Notes: generated by a model not told the origin, from the letters alone. A stretch of 64,000 bases of DNA from Nocardia vulneris (GCF_001613425.1 NZ_BDCI01000021.1:1-64000); one strand, 5' to 3'; counted from the stretch's first letter, positions 28,993 to 38,659 are shown. A program made the numbers and translations.

Positions 28993-30258
28993 TCATTCGT
29001 CCTGGGCCGCGCCGCGGCGCACCAGACCGTCCGCATCGATGGTGACCTGATCGCCGGTGTGGAACCAGGTTCCGGTGAAGCGGGCCGCGGTGGTCGTCGG
29101 GTCGTTCCAGTAGCGCGGCGTGACGTTCGGACCGCGGCAGAGCAGCTCCCCGTGCCCCGCCTCGGCTCGCGGGCCGTACAGCGCCAATTCCGTACCGCCG
29201 AACGGGAATCCGAGCACCGAGTCGGTATCGGCCGCGGCCAGTGAGTCGTCCAGGGCGAGGCCGATGCCGCTGGTCTCGGTCGCGCCCCACACCGACCACT
29301 GCCGCGCGGCCGGGAACATGGCGCGTAATTCGGCGGCCAGATCGGCGGGAGTCGCGGGCGTGGCCGCGCGCTCGGCGCGATGGCCCGCCTTGCTGATCCG
29401 GGCGATGCCACCGGTGTCCAAGCCGTCGGCCCGCAGCGCGGCCAACTCCGGCAGCAGCCCCGCGAAGATCCGCGGCGTCGCCGACACCATGTCGATCCGT
29501 TCGGCCACAATGGCTTCCGCGAGCCCGCGGCAGTCCCTGGCCAGCACGACGGTGCCGCCCACCGCGAACGTGGGCAAGAGCTGGTCGACGCATCCGCTGG
29601 CGTGCGCCAGCGGCAGCAACACCAGATTGCGCAGGCCGTCGGTCGGCAGATCGAGGGCCGACACCACCGAACGTATTGCCGAGAGCAGGTTTTCGTTGGT
29701 CAGCTCCACGCCCTTGGGCGCGGTGGCCGGACACAGCGGGGTCCCGCTGGTGTAGCTGAGCAAGGCCAGATCACCCAGCGCCGCACCGTCATCGATGAAG
29801 GCGGCCCCGTCGGGCAGGTCCGCGCCGCGGGCGATATCGCGGCCGAGCACGAAATCCGCACTGCTGTCGGCGATCACCTGTTCGGCCACCGCATCGGGCA
29901 GGCCGTCGTGCACCAGCACCGGCACCGCACCGCTCAGCAGCGCGCCGAGGAAGGCCTGCACCCAGCGCACGCCCGCGGGCATGTGCACCGCGACCCGGTC
30001 GCCGTAGCCGATGCCGTGCTCTTGCAGCCCGCCCGCGATCCGCGAGGCCGAGTGCCACAGTTCGCGGTAGGTCATCCGCGGGCCACCGATCTCGACCACG
30101 GCCTCGCGGGTGGAGAAGGCGTGCACCTGTAGATCGAGCAACTCGGTGAGCGCGGGGGTCAGATTGCCGTAGCGCAACACGCCGTCGGCGCCGCGCGCCA
30201 ACGGCGTATCGCGCGCATGCGGACGGGACAGGGGGTATTCGACGAGCAACTGCGACAT
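28993..30258 (-). CDS. AMP-dependent synthetase/ligase lacking the C-terminal domain
   Basis: 421 residues of an acyl-CoA synthetase-type adenylating enzyme. The ATP loop reads YTSGTPLCPATAPKGVELT, with about four residues more than the usual TSGTTGxPKG. VWGATETSG and TWFHTGDQVTIDADG (aspartate of the ribose-binding motif) are normal. The protein stops just after this point at AAQDE, where family members continue for 100 residues with the mobile lid and catalytic Lys. It may form an adenylate poorly or act with a partner. The convergent phosphatase gene leaves no room for a lid-coding 3' end. Confidence 0.85.
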   Translation of the reverse strand: MSQLLVEYPLSRPHARDTPLARGADGVLRYGNLTPALTELLDLQVHAFSTREAVVEIGGPRMTYRELWHSASRIAGGLQEHGIGYGDRVAVHMPAGVRWVQAFLGALLSGAVPVLVHDGLPDAVAEQVIADSSADFVLGRDIARGADLPDGAAFIDDGAALGDLALLSYTSGTPLCPATAPKGVELTNENLLSAIRSVVSALDLPTDGLRNLVLLPLAHASGCVDQLLPTFAVGGTVVLARDCRGLAEAIVAERIDMVSATPRIFAGLLPELAALRADGLDTGGIARISKAGHRAERAATPATPADLAAELRAMFPAARQWSVWGATETSGIGLALDDSLAAADTDSVLGFPFGGTELALYGPRAEAGHGELLCRGPNVTPRYWNDPTTTAARFTGTWFHTGDQVTIDADGLVRRGAAQDE

Positions 30259-30364
30259 CCGTCCTCCGCACGCCTCGAGTCAGCAGGCATTGCGACTATA
30301 TGACGCGCGTCACAATTTCGCGGCGATAGGCGATGAACGTGTCCTGCTTGTCACCCCCTACCCG

Positions 30365-31159
30365 TCACCGCCCGGTGTAGGTCGCCTTGCCCGGCCCGAC
30401 CTCGAGGAAGCTGCGCACCGCGCCTTTCAGGTCGGCGGTGTCGAACAGCGCGCCCGACACCTCGGGGGTCACCGAATCCGCATGCGCCACACCGCCGGAA
30501 CGCCACGCCTCGATGATCTTCTTGGTCGCGGCGTGCGCGACGGTCGGGCCCTGGGCCAGCCGGTGCGTCAATTCTTTTGCCGCCGTGTCGACGTCGTCGT
30601 GCACCGCGTTCACCACGCCCCACTCGGCCATGGTCGCCGCGTCGTACAGGTCGCCGGTCATCACGAATTCCCGTGCGCGCCCGGAGCCCGCCCGCTCGGC
30701 CAGCCGCTGCGGGCCGCCCATCGAGGGGGTCAGTCCGACAACGGTTTCCACCAGCCCGAACTTCGCCTTCGGCGCGGCCAGGATGATGTCGCAGGCCAGC
30801 GCGATCTCGAAGGCGGCGGTCAGGGTCAACCCGTGCGCGGCGAACACCACCGGGCACGGCAGCGCCTCGAGCGGATGGATGATCTGCGCGAACAGGGTCC
30901 GCCACAGTTCCGCGCCCTGCTCGATCGACAACCCGTCGAAGACGTGCACATCGACACCGCCGGACACCACCTTGCCCTCGGCGCGCAGCAGCACCGCGCG
31001 CGGCGGGTTCGCCGCGAGGTCGGCGATGTCCGCGATCAGGGCGTCGAGCATGGCCTGATCGAAGAGGTTCAGCGGCGGATGAGCCAGCGTCAGCGTGGCC
31101 ACCTCCGCGCCGCCGTCGGTGCTCTGCCGTTCCAGGCGCGTGGCCTTCGTGTCTGTCAT
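30365..31159 (-). CDS. Enoyl-CoA hydratase/isomerase family protein
   Basis: A 264-residue crotonase-fold protein. HPPLNLFDQAML is the N-terminal strand-helix, SGGVDVHVF the first oxyanion-hole loop, and HGLTLTAAFEIALACDIILAAPKAKFG the second. The usual catalytic Glu pair of hydratases is not obvious (ETVVGLTPSMGG retains one Glu), so it could be an isomerase or other crotonase. It is 106 bp upstream of the truncated ligase on the same strand, which suggests shared acyl-CoA metabolism. Confidence 0.88.
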   Translation of the reverse strand: MTDTKATRLERQSTDGGAEVATLTLAHPPLNLFDQAMLDALIADIADLAANPPRAVLLRAEGKVVSGGVDVHVFDGLSIEQGAELWRTLFAQIIHPLEALPCPVVFAAHGLTLTAAFEIALACDIILAAPKAKFGLVETVVGLTPSMGGPQRLAERAGSGRAREFVMTGDLYDAATMAEWGVVNAVHDDVDTAAKELTHRLAQGPTVAHAATKKIIEAWRSGGVAHADSVTPEVSGALFDTADLKGAVRSFLEVGPGKATYTGR

Positions 31160-31197
31160 GCCCTGAGCCTAAGACCAGAATCTGCCAGACTGTTCGG

Positions 31198-32220
31198 GTG
31201 ACCAAGTCGGTGGAAAACGGTTCCTACGTCGAACCAGGCGAGTTCAAGCGGGATACGAACTACATCACCACCCGGATCACGGCCGACGGCCGCGACGGCT
31301 ACCCGGTCGAGCCGGGCCGCTACCGGCTGGTGGCGGCGCGGGCCTGCCCCTGGGCGAACCGGACGCTGATCGTACGCAGGCTGCTCGGTCTCGAGGACGC
31401 GCTGTCGCTCGGGCTGTGCGGCCCGACGCACGACAAGCTCAGCTGGACCTTCGATCTCGATCCCGGTGGAGTGGATCCGGTGCTCGGCATCCCCCGGCTG
31501 CGCGACGCCTACCTGGCCCGGTTCCCCGACTATCCGCGCGGCATCACCGTGCCCGCCGTGGTGGACGTGCCGACCGGACAGGTGGTCACCAACGACTACG
31601 CGCAGATCACCCTGGACTTTTCCACCGAGTGGACCGCGTTGCACCGCGACGGCGCGCCCCAGCTGTATCCCGAAGCGCTGCGCGCGGAGATAGACGAGGT
31701 GAATCTCGCGGTGTTCCGCGACGTCAACAACGGGGTGTACCGCTGCGGCTTCGCGGGCGCGCAGGACGCCTACGAGACCGCCTACGACCGGCTCTTCGCC
31801 CGCCTGGACTGGCTCACCGAACGGCTTGCGGCGCAACGCTATCTGGTCGGCGACACGATCACCGAGGCCGACGTGCGGCTGTTCACCACGCTGGTCCGGT
31901 TCGACCCGGTCTATCACGGGCACTTCAAATGCAATCGGTCCAAGCTGAGCGAGCTGCCGGTGCTGTGGGCCTACGCGCGCGACCTCTACCAGACCCCCGG
32001 ATTCGGCGACACCATCGATTTCGCGCAGATCAAGGAGCACTACTACGTGGTGCACCGCGATATCAACCCGACCGGCATCGTGCCGAAGGGACCGGACCTG
32101 GCGAACTGGCTGACCCCGCACGGCCGGGAAGCGTTGGGCGGACGGCCTTTCGGCGACGGCACCCCGCCGCCCCCGCCCGCGTCGGCCGAACAGGTGCCGG
32201 CGGGACACCAGCCGAACTGA
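31198..32220 (+). CDS. Xi-class glutathione S-transferase-like reductase
   Basis: A 340-residue protein of the YqjG/ECM4 (S-glutathionyl-hydroquinone reductase) family. The nucleophilic Cys is in AARACPWANRTLIVRRLLGL near residue 50. Later motifs VPAVVDVPTGQVVTNDYAQI and GDTITEADVRLFTTLVRFD (N-capping box and helix) are typical. Mycolata generally make mycothiol rather than glutathione, so the physiological thiol may be mycothiol; that is inference. GTG 31198; divergent from the enoyl-CoA hydratase with 38 bp between starts. Confidence 0.9.
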   Translation: MTKSVENGSYVEPGEFKRDTNYITTRITADGRDGYPVEPGRYRLVAARACPWANRTLIVRRLLGLEDALSLGLCGPTHDKLSWTFDLDPGGVDPVLGIPRLRDAYLARFPDYPRGITVPAVVDVPTGQVVTNDYAQITLDFSTEWTALHRDGAPQLYPEALRAEIDEVNLAVFRDVNNGVYRCGFAGAQDAYETAYDRLFARLDWLTERLAAQRYLVGDTITEADVRLFTTLVRFDPVYHGHFKCNRSKLSELPVLWAYARDLYQTPGFGDTIDFAQIKEHYYVVHRDINPTGIVPKGPDLANWLTPHGREALGGRPFGDGTPPPPPASAEQVPAGHQPN

Positions 32221-32366
32221 CCCGGGCGAATCGGATCGGCTGGAACCGATCCGGCTGGGTACATCGTTGTCATGACGAGCTGAGGACTGTGGCCGCGGCG
32301 TCCGGCGGGCCGATCCGCCGGTGCCCTACAGTTCAACCAGCAGACTGGAAGAGGAGGGTGCCGCCG

Positions 32367-33098
32367 ATGTTCAAAGGCGCGTTCGAGAAGACGGTGGTTC
32401 AGCTGCTCGATACGGGGTCTCGCCTGCAGGCCCCCGCGGTCGCCAAGTATGTCGATCGGATCCGGCGCGCCCATCCCGACGAAACCCCGGCGCAGGTCAT
32501 CGCGCGGCTGGAGAACCAGTACCTGCTCGCGGTGACCGGCAGCGGCGGCGCCGTCGGCGCGACGGCCGCGGTCCCCGGCGTGGGCACGGTCGCGGCGGTC
32601 GCCGCGGTGAGCGCCGAGACCACGTTCTTCATGGAGGTCTCCGCCCTCTTCACGCTCGCGGTGGCGGCGGTGCACGGCATCTCGCCCGACGACAAGGAAC
32701 AGCGCAGAGCCCTGGTGCTCGCCGTCGTCCTGGGCGAGGGCGGCATGGAGATCGTGCAGAAGACCGTCGGCACCTCGGCGAAGAACTGGGGCACGGTGTT
32801 CGCGAACCGGATCCCCGGCCTCTCCTCCATGAACGACTCGCTGCTCAAGCGTTTCATCATCCGCTTCATCACCCGGCGCGCCGCGCTGATGGCGGGCAAG
32901 GTGGTGCCCGCGGGCATCGGCGCGGTGATCGGCGGGGTCGGCAACCGCGCGATGGGCAAATCCACGATCCAGAACGCGCGCAAGGCCTTCGGGCCCGCGC
33001 CGGTGGTCTGGCCCGCCGACCGGCACCTGGTCATCGACGCCGACCCGCTCACCGCGATCGACCCGGTCAAGCCGCAACCGCCGACGACGCCGCGGTGA
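32367..33098 (+). CDS. Conserved hypothetical protein, membrane-associated (EcsC-like?)
   Basis: A 243-residue protein; ATG 32367 is preceded by a strong GAGGAGGG site. It has an amphipathic N-terminal helix, a Gly/Ala-rich hydrophobic stretch (VTGSGGAVGATAAVPGVGTVAAVAAV), a second hydrophobic segment with Phe residues, and AALMAGKVVPAGIGAVIGGVGNRAMG. The pattern is reminiscent of EcsC-type proteins, but I would not assign it firmly. Its stop overlaps the start of an ABC ATPase gene (GTGA), so the three genes 32367-34866 form one operon. Confidence 0.75.
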   Translation: MFKGAFEKTVVQLLDTGSRLQAPAVAKYVDRIRRAHPDETPAQVIARLENQYLLAVTGSGGAVGATAAVPGVGTVAAVAAVSAETTFFMEVSALFTLAVAAVHGISPDDKEQRRALVLAVVLGEGGMEIVQKTVGTSAKNWGTVFANRIPGLSSMNDSLLKRFIIRFITRRAALMAGKVVPAGIGAVIGGVGNRAMGKSTIQNARKAFGPAPVVWPADRHLVIDADPLTAIDPVKPQPPTTPR

Positions 33099-34087
33099 GC
33101 GCCGTGCGCCCACTCGCGTTCTCCGTCCGCGCGCTGACCAAGCGGTACGGGCTGGTCGCCGCGGTCGAGAACGTGAGCTTCACCGTCCCGTCGGGCAGCA
33201 CCGCCGCGCTGGTCGGCCCGCGCGGGGCGGGCAAGTCGACCCTCGTCCGCATCCTGCTCGGGCTGTTGGAGCCGACCTCGGGGACCGCGGCGATCGGTGG
33301 GCCCGGCACGCACCGGTCCCCCGACAGCGCGAGTTCCGCGCAGGTCGTCGGCGGCGTGCTGGCACCGCGCGGGATACATCCCGGCCGGACCGCCCGCGAT
33401 CACCTCTGGGTGTACGCGGCGGCCGTCGGCGTGCCGGACGCGCGGGTCTACGAGGTGCTCGACCTGGTCGGCCTCGGCACGGAAGCCGGGACCAAAGGCG
33501 CGGCACTGTCGGCCGGGCAGCAGACCCGGCTGGCCTTGGCGACCGCCCTGCTCGCCGACCCGCCACTGCTGGTCCTGGACGAACCGATGGAAGGCCTCGA
33601 CGCCGCGGAACGCGGCTGGTTGCAAGACTTTCTGCGCCGGCACGCCCATCGTGGCGGCAGTGCCGTGGTGACCAGCGAAAGCCTGGCCGCGGTGCTGCCG
33701 GGGGCGGACGAGGTGATCGTGCTGAACGCGGGCGCGGTGGTCTACGAGGGCAGCCCGGCCCGGCTGCGGCGCGGGCATCCCGACCGGCTCGTGGTCGCCG
33801 CGTCCACTCCGATCGCGCTGGCCACCACGCTGGCCGCCCGTGGCTTCACCGACGCCGTGATCCGGCCCGACGGCAGGCTCGCCGTCGCGGAGGCCACCGA
33901 AACCGAGATCCGGGACGCGGCCGCGGCGGCGCAGGTGCGGCTGGACAGTGTCGTTCCCGACCTGATCCATCCCGACCGGGTACTCGCCTCGTTGACCAGA
34001 CCGCCGACCCCGGCGCCCGCGCACTACCCGGGCCTGTCCGGTACCGCGGCCCCCACCCCGCCGATGCCCTACGGGATTCCACGATGA
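33095..34087 (+). CDS. ABC transporter ATP-binding protein (DrrA/NodI-like)
   Basis: A 330-residue ATPase, GTG start overlapping the previous stop by 4 bp. Walker A is GPRGAGKST, the signature is LSAGQQTRLALA (a variant of LSGGQ) and Walker B is LLVLDEPMEGLD. A 100-residue C-terminal extension follows, ending Pro-rich, as in exporters of the drug/lipid resistance type. Its stop overlaps the permease start (ATGA), so the two form one transporter. The substrate is unknown. Confidence 0.9.
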   Translation: MSAVRPLAFSVRALTKRYGLVAAVENVSFTVPSGSTAALVGPRGAGKSTLVRILLGLLEPTSGTAAIGGPGTHRSPDSASSAQVVGGVLAPRGIHPGRTARDHLWVYAAAVGVPDARVYEVLDLVGLGTEAGTKGAALSAGQQTRLALATALLADPPLLVLDEPMEGLDAAERGWLQDFLRRHAHRGGSAVVTSESLAAVLPGADEVIVLNAGAVVYEGSPARLRRGHPDRLVVAASTPIALATTLAARGFTDAVIRPDGRLAVAEATETEIRDAAAAAQVRLDSVVPDLIHPDRVLASLTRPPTPAPAHYPGLSGTAAPTPPMPYGIPR

Positions 34088-34866
34088 TCATCACCCTGCC
34101 GCCCGACCTCGTCCCGTCCGTCAACTCCGAGGTCCGCAAGGTCGTCACGGCCGGGCCGAACCGGATCCTCGCGGCCCTGCCCCTGGCGCTCACGCTGATC
34201 GCGACCGTGGCCACGGCCCTGCTGGCGGGCAAACCGGATCCCAAGGGCGAACCCGTCACCGGCGCCGCGACCAACGGGCTGTACATCGGCCTCGCCGCGG
34301 TCACACTCGCCGCCGTGGTGTTCGGCGTGCTCGGCAGCGGCGCGGAATTCCGGCACCACTCGATGCCGGTGACCGCGCTGTTCAGCGCGGACCGCGACCG
34401 GCTCGCCATCGCGAAACTGGTCGTCACCGGCGTATGCGCGGCGCTCACCGCGCTGGCCGTGGAATTGGTCGCGCTCGCGGCGCTGTTCGGCTTCGGGCGG
34501 GGCAAATTCCAGGCCGGTCTCGACTTGTTCGCGGTACTCGGCGGCGGGCTGCTCGCCGCGATCTGCTGGTCGCTGATCGGTGCCGGGCTCGGGTTGCTGC
34601 TGCGTTCGACGTCCACGGCGCTGCTCGCGGTGTTCGGCTGGCTGATCATCGTCGAACCGTTGGTCTGGGTGGTCGCGCACAGCCTCGGCATCGACGGATT
34701 CGTCACGCTGCTGCCGGGTTCGGCCACCATCAGCACGATCGCCATCGGCTCCTTCGCCGACAACCCCTTCCTCGCTCCCGGACCGGTCGGGGTGGTGGTC
34801 CTGCTGCTGTGGACCGCAGGCCTCGCCGGGGCGGGCTGGTGGGCGCTGCGCACGCGCGACCTCTGA
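34084..34866 (+). CDS. ABC transporter permease (ABC-2 type)
   Basis: A 260-residue membrane protein with about six hydrophobic segments: ILAALPLALTLIATVATALLAG, LYIGLAAVTLAAVVFGVLG, VVTGVCAALTALAVELVALAAL, FAVLGGGLLAAICWSLIGAGLGLLL, ALLAVFGWLIIVEPLVWVV and VVVLLLWTAGLAGAGWWAL. RHHSMPVTALFSADR is like the cytosolic loop of ABC-2 permeases that reset gene-encoded daughter transporters. ATG 34084 overlaps the ATPase stop. Works with the preceding ATPase. Confidence 0.88.
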   Translation: MIITLPPDLVPSVNSEVRKVVTAGPNRILAALPLALTLIATVATALLAGKPDPKGEPVTGAATNGLYIGLAAVTLAAVVFGVLGSGAEFRHHSMPVTALFSADRDRLAIAKLVVTGVCAALTALAVELVALAALFGFGRGKFQAGLDLFAVLGGGLLAAICWSLIGAGLGLLLRSTSTALLAVFGWLIIVEPLVWVVAHSLGIDGFVTLLPGSATISTIAIGSFADNPFLAPGPVGVVVLLLWTAGLAGAGWWALRTRDL

Positions 34867-34911
34867 CCCCCGCCGGGAACAAGGACGTGTCGGTAGGCGT
34901 CGTTACCGTGG

Positions 34912-37900
34912 ATGGTTATGGGCGGGGTTGTCGAAGCGAAACAACACACCGGGTCCGCTGAGCGCGCGCCCGGTGGTCCCGGCTGGATTCGCCGGCTGTG
35001 GGCCGAGAGCCGGACCCACCCGGGCACCCTCGCCGGTCTCGCGGTCACGATGCTGGCCGGCGCCGCGGTGGAGATCACCGCCCCGCTGCTGACCAAGCGC
35101 GCCGTCGACGCCGCCGGTCACGGCGCCACTGCCGTCATCGGCGTCGTCGCGCTGCTGCTGCTCCTGGTCGCCGCCGCACGATTCGCCGCCGGGTTCGGCC
35201 GCCGCCTGCTGGCCGGGAAACTCTCGCTGGACGTGCAACATTCGCTGCGGGTCGACCTGCTCGCCTCGCTGCAACGGCTGGACGGCACCGGCCAGGACGC
35301 GATCCGCACCGGTCAGGTGGTGTCGCGCTCGATCACCGACCTGCAGCTAGTGCAGGGCTTGCTCGCGATGGCGCCGCTGTCGGGCATGGCGGTACTGCAA
35401 TTCCTGCTGGCCGCCGTGGTGATGGTGTGGTTGTCGCCGCCGCTGGCGGCGGTGGCGCTGCTCGTGGTGCCCGCGATCGGGCTGGTCGCGTACCGGGTGC
35501 GGCCGCGGCTCTACGCGGCGACCTGGTCCGCGCAGCAGCGCGCCGCCGACGTGGCCCAGCACGTCGAGGAGACCGTCACCGGTGTCCGGGTGGTCAAAGG
35601 GTTCGGGCAGGAAGCCCGCATGGTCGACGTGCTCGAACGGCACAGCCGCACCCTGTACGCCGAGCGGATGCGCGCGGCGCGGATCGATTCCCGGTTCGCC
35701 CCTACCGTGGCGGCCATTCCGCAGCTCGGCATGGTCGGCGTGATCGTGCTCGGCGGCTACCTCGCGCTGCACGGCTCGTTCGGGATCGGCACCTTCGTCG
35801 CGTTCGCCGCCTACGTCGCCACCATGACGGCGACCGCCCGGATCATGTCCGGCGCCCTGGTGCTCGCACAGCTCACCCGCGCCGCCGCCGAACGCGTCTA
35901 CCAGGTGATCGACACCGCGCCGGTGGTCACCGATCCCCCCGCGCCCGCGCCGCTGCCCGACGGTCCGCTCGGCATCGAGATCGACTCGCTCACTTTCGGT
36001 TTCGATCCCGAACGGCCGGTGCTGCGGGAACTCGACCTGACCGTGCGACCCGGCGAGACCGTGGCGATCATCGGCCCCGCCGGTTCCGGAAAGACCACGC
36101 TGTCACTGCTGTTGCCGCGCTTCTACGCGCCGGACGCGGGCAGTATCCGGCTCTTCGGCGAATCCGCCACGGACGCTGCGGCTTCCACCGCGGGTGGGAT
36201 CGATATCGCCGAGGTGAGCGCGTCCGAGCTGCGCGGCGCGATCGGCGTCGTGTTCGACGATCCGTTCCTGTTCTCCGACACCATCGCCGCCAACATCGCG
36301 CTCGGCCGTCCGGACGCCACCGACACCGAGATCCGGGCCGCCGCGAAATCCGCTGCGGCCGATGACTTCATCACCGAACTCCCGGACGGCTACGACACCG
36401 TCGTCGGCGAACGCGGCCTCACCCTGTCCGGCGGGCAGCGCCAGCGCATCGCACTGGCCCGGGCGCTGCTGGCCCGCCCGCGCATCCTCGTCCTGGACGA
36501 CGCGACCTCCGCGGTGGACGCGATCACCGAAGCCGCGATCTTCGACACCCTGCCCGATCAGGACGGCCGCACCACCCTGATCCTGGCGCACCGGGAATCC
36601 ACCCTGACTCATGCGGATCGGGTCATCCGGCTGCCCGGACCCGCCGGGTACCAACCGATCACGCACGAGGCAGGCGCGCGGGCCGGCGCCGCCACGGCCG
36701 CGACGACCTTCGCCGCCGCGGCCGCGGACCTCAGCGAAACCCCGGAGCTGCGGCGCACTATCGCGCTGCTGCCGCCCGCCGCCGAGCAGCCGGAACTCGA
36801 CGCACAGCGGCTGCGGCAACCGGATCCGCGCTTCCGGCTGGCCCGGCTGCTGCGCCCCGTCCGCTGGCTGATCGCCGCCACCCTCGCGCTGCTGGCCTTG
36901 GACGCGCTGATCGGCGTGGGCTTCCCGCCGATCGTGCGGCACGCCATCGACGCGGGCGTCGGCAAGGCCGACACGAGTGCGCTCGGCGTCGCCGCGGTGC
37001 TCGGCGTGCTGCTCGTCGCGGCAGGATGGACGATCGGGGCGGCCTCGACGCTGATCACCGCGCGCACCGGCGAACGCATGCTCTACGGGCTGCGCATCCG
37101 CAGCTACGCGCATCTGCAACGCCTCGGGCTCGACTACTACGAGCGTGAACTCTCCGGCCGCATCATGACGCGGATGACGACCGACCTGGACTCGCTGTCG
37201 ACGTTCCTGCAGACCGGTTTGGCCACCACCCTGGTGGGCGGGCTGACCTTCGCCGGGATCGCGGTCGCGCTGCTGGTGATCGATGTGTCGCTGGGCGCGG
37301 TGGTGCTGCTCGTCACGCTGCCGCCGCTGGTACTGGCCACCGTGCTGTTCCGCCGGTACGCGTCCACGGCCTACACCGTGTCCCGGGAGAACGTCTCGAC
37401 CGTCAACGCCGACTTCCAGGAGAACGTCGCGGGATTGCGTGCGGTGCAGGCCAATCGGCACGAGCCCGCCGCGGCCCGCCGCTACGCCGAGTACTCCGAT
37501 CGCTACCGGCACAGCCGGATGCGGGCCCAACGTCTGATCGCCCTGTACTTCCCGTACGTCACGGCGTGGTCGGATGTCGCGCTCGCCGTGGTGATCTTCG
37601 TCGGGGCGCGCGAGGTGGCGAACGGAACCACCACGGCGGGCACCCTGATCGCCTTCGTGCTGTATCTGGAACTGCTCTTCGCGCCGGTGCTCGCGCTCTC
37701 GCAGGTGTTCGACGGCTATCAGCAGGCCCGGGTCGGCCTGCGCCGGATCGGCGAGTTGCTGCGCACGCCGTCGTCGCTGACCGCCGATCCGCCGGACTCG
37801 GTACCGATCGAGCGCCTGCGCGGCGAAGTCGCCGTCACCGATGTGGGATTCCACTACCCGGGTAGCGAGATCCGGGCCCTCGACGGGGTGTCGCTGGACA

Positions 37901-38601
37901 TCCCGGTCGGTTCGACACTCGCGCTCGTCGGCCCCACCGGCGCGGGCAAGTCGACCATCGTCAAACTGCTCGCCCGCCTCTACGACATCCCCGCCGACGG
38001 GACCGGCGCGATCGCCGTCGACGCGGTGGACATCCGCGACTACCGGCTCGCCGACTATCGCGGCCGCCTCGGCATCGTGCCGCAGGAGGCGCACCTCTTC
38101 AGCGGTGACGTGGCGAGCAACATCGCGTTCGGCCGGCCCGACGCGACCGAGACCGAAATCGCCGAAGCGGCGGCCGCGGTCGGTGCCGCCGCCATGATCG
38201 CCGCGCTCCCCCTCGGCATGCGCCAGCCGGTCGGCGAACGCGGCCGCGGTCTGTCCGCGGGCCAGCGGCAGCTGATCGCGCTGGCCCGGGCCGAACTGGT
38301 GCGACCGGACCTGCTGCTGCTCGACGAGGCGACCGCGACCCTGGATCCGGACACCGAGGCGGCGGTGCTGGCCGCGAGCCGATCGCTGACCCGGGGCCGG
38401 ACCACGGTGCTCGTCGCGCACCGGCTCGGCACGGCCGCGCGCGCCGATCGGATCGCCGTCGTCGAGCACGGGCGGATCGCCGAAATCGGCACCCACGCCG
38501 AGCTCCTGACCGCCGCCGGACCATATTCCCGACTGTGGTCGGCGGCACGTGCGAGCGAGGGAATATTCTCGGTGGACGACAAGTCGTCCTCTATGAGGTG
38601 A
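34912..38601 (+). CDS. Fused four-domain ABC exporter (TMD-NBD-TMD-NBD)
   Basis: 1229 residues holding two complete ABC exporter halves in one chain, as in mycobacterial Rv0194 (about 1194 residues), a multidrug exporter. NBD1 (about 350-570): GPAGSGKTT, LSGGQRQRIALARALLARP, Walker B LVLDDATSAVD. NBD2 (about 970-1215): GPTGAGKST, LSAGQRQLIALARAELVRP, LLLLDEATATLD. NBD1 has Asp where the catalytic Glu belongs, so one ATP site should be degenerate, as in heterodimeric exporters. Each TMD has about six helices. ATG 34912 or 34918; the ribosome site is weak. No regulator is adjacent. Confidence 0.93.
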   Translation: MVMGGVVEAKQHTGSAERAPGGPGWIRRLWAESRTHPGTLAGLAVTMLAGAAVEITAPLLTKRAVDAAGHGATAVIGVVALLLLLVAAARFAAGFGRRLLAGKLSLDVQHSLRVDLLASLQRLDGTGQDAIRTGQVVSRSITDLQLVQGLLAMAPLSGMAVLQFLLAAVVMVWLSPPLAAVALLVVPAIGLVAYRVRPRLYAATWSAQQRAADVAQHVEETVTGVRVVKGFGQEARMVDVLERHSRTLYAERMRAARIDSRFAPTVAAIPQLGMVGVIVLGGYLALHGSFGIGTFVAFAAYVATMTATARIMSGALVLAQLTRAAAERVYQVIDTAPVVTDPPAPAPLPDGPLGIEIDSLTFGFDPERPVLRELDLTVRPGETVAIIGPAGSGKTTLSLLLPRFYAPDAGSIRLFGESATDAAASTAGGIDIAEVSASELRGAIGVVFDDPFLFSDTIAANIALGRPDATDTEIRAAAKSAAADDFITELPDGYDTVVGERGLTLSGGQRQRIALARALLARPRILVLDDATSAVDAITEAAIFDTLPDQDGRTTLILAHRESTLTHADRVIRLPGPAGYQPITHEAGARAGAATAATTFAAAAADLSETPELRRTIALLPPAAEQPELDAQRLRQPDPRFRLARLLRPVRWLIAATLALLALDALIGVGFPPIVRHAIDAGVGKADTSALGVAAVLGVLLVAAGWTIGAASTLITARTGERMLYGLRIRSYAHLQRLGLDYYERELSGRIMTRMTTDLDSLSTFLQTGLATTLVGGLTFAGIAVALLVIDVSLGAVVLLVTLPPLVLATVLFRRYASTAYTVSRENVSTVNADFQENVAGLRAVQANRHEPAAARRYAEYSDRYRHSRMRAQRLIALYFPYVTAWSDVALAVVIFVGAREVANGTTTAGTLIAFVLYLELLFAPVLALSQVFDGYQQARVGLRRIGELLRTPSSLTADPPDSVPIERLRGEVAVTDVGFHYPGSEIRALDGVSLDIPVGSTLALVGPTGAGKSTIVKLLARLYDIPADGTGAIAVDAVDIRDYRLADYRGRLGIVPQEAHLFSGDVASNIAFGRPDATETEIAEAAAAVGAAAMIAALPLGMRQPVGERGRGLSAGQRQLIALARAELVRPDLLLLDEATATLDPDTEAAVLAASRSLTRGRTTVLVAHRLGTAARADRIAVVEHGRIAEIGTHAELLTAAGPYSRLWSAARASEGIFSVDDKSSSMR

Positions 38602-38643
38602 GGTTTGCCGGGTGGTCAGTCGCTCCGTCGGTTTGCTGCTGGG

Positions 38644-38659
38644 CCTATCCTCAGATAGG
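38644..38659. promoter_or_regulatory. Small inverted repeat upstream of kgd
   Basis: CCTATC-CTCA-GATAGG lies in the 177-bp gap between the exporter stop and the kgd start. With a 4-base loop it could be a weak terminator for the exporter or an operator for kgd; the sequence does not decide between them. Confidence 0.4.
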
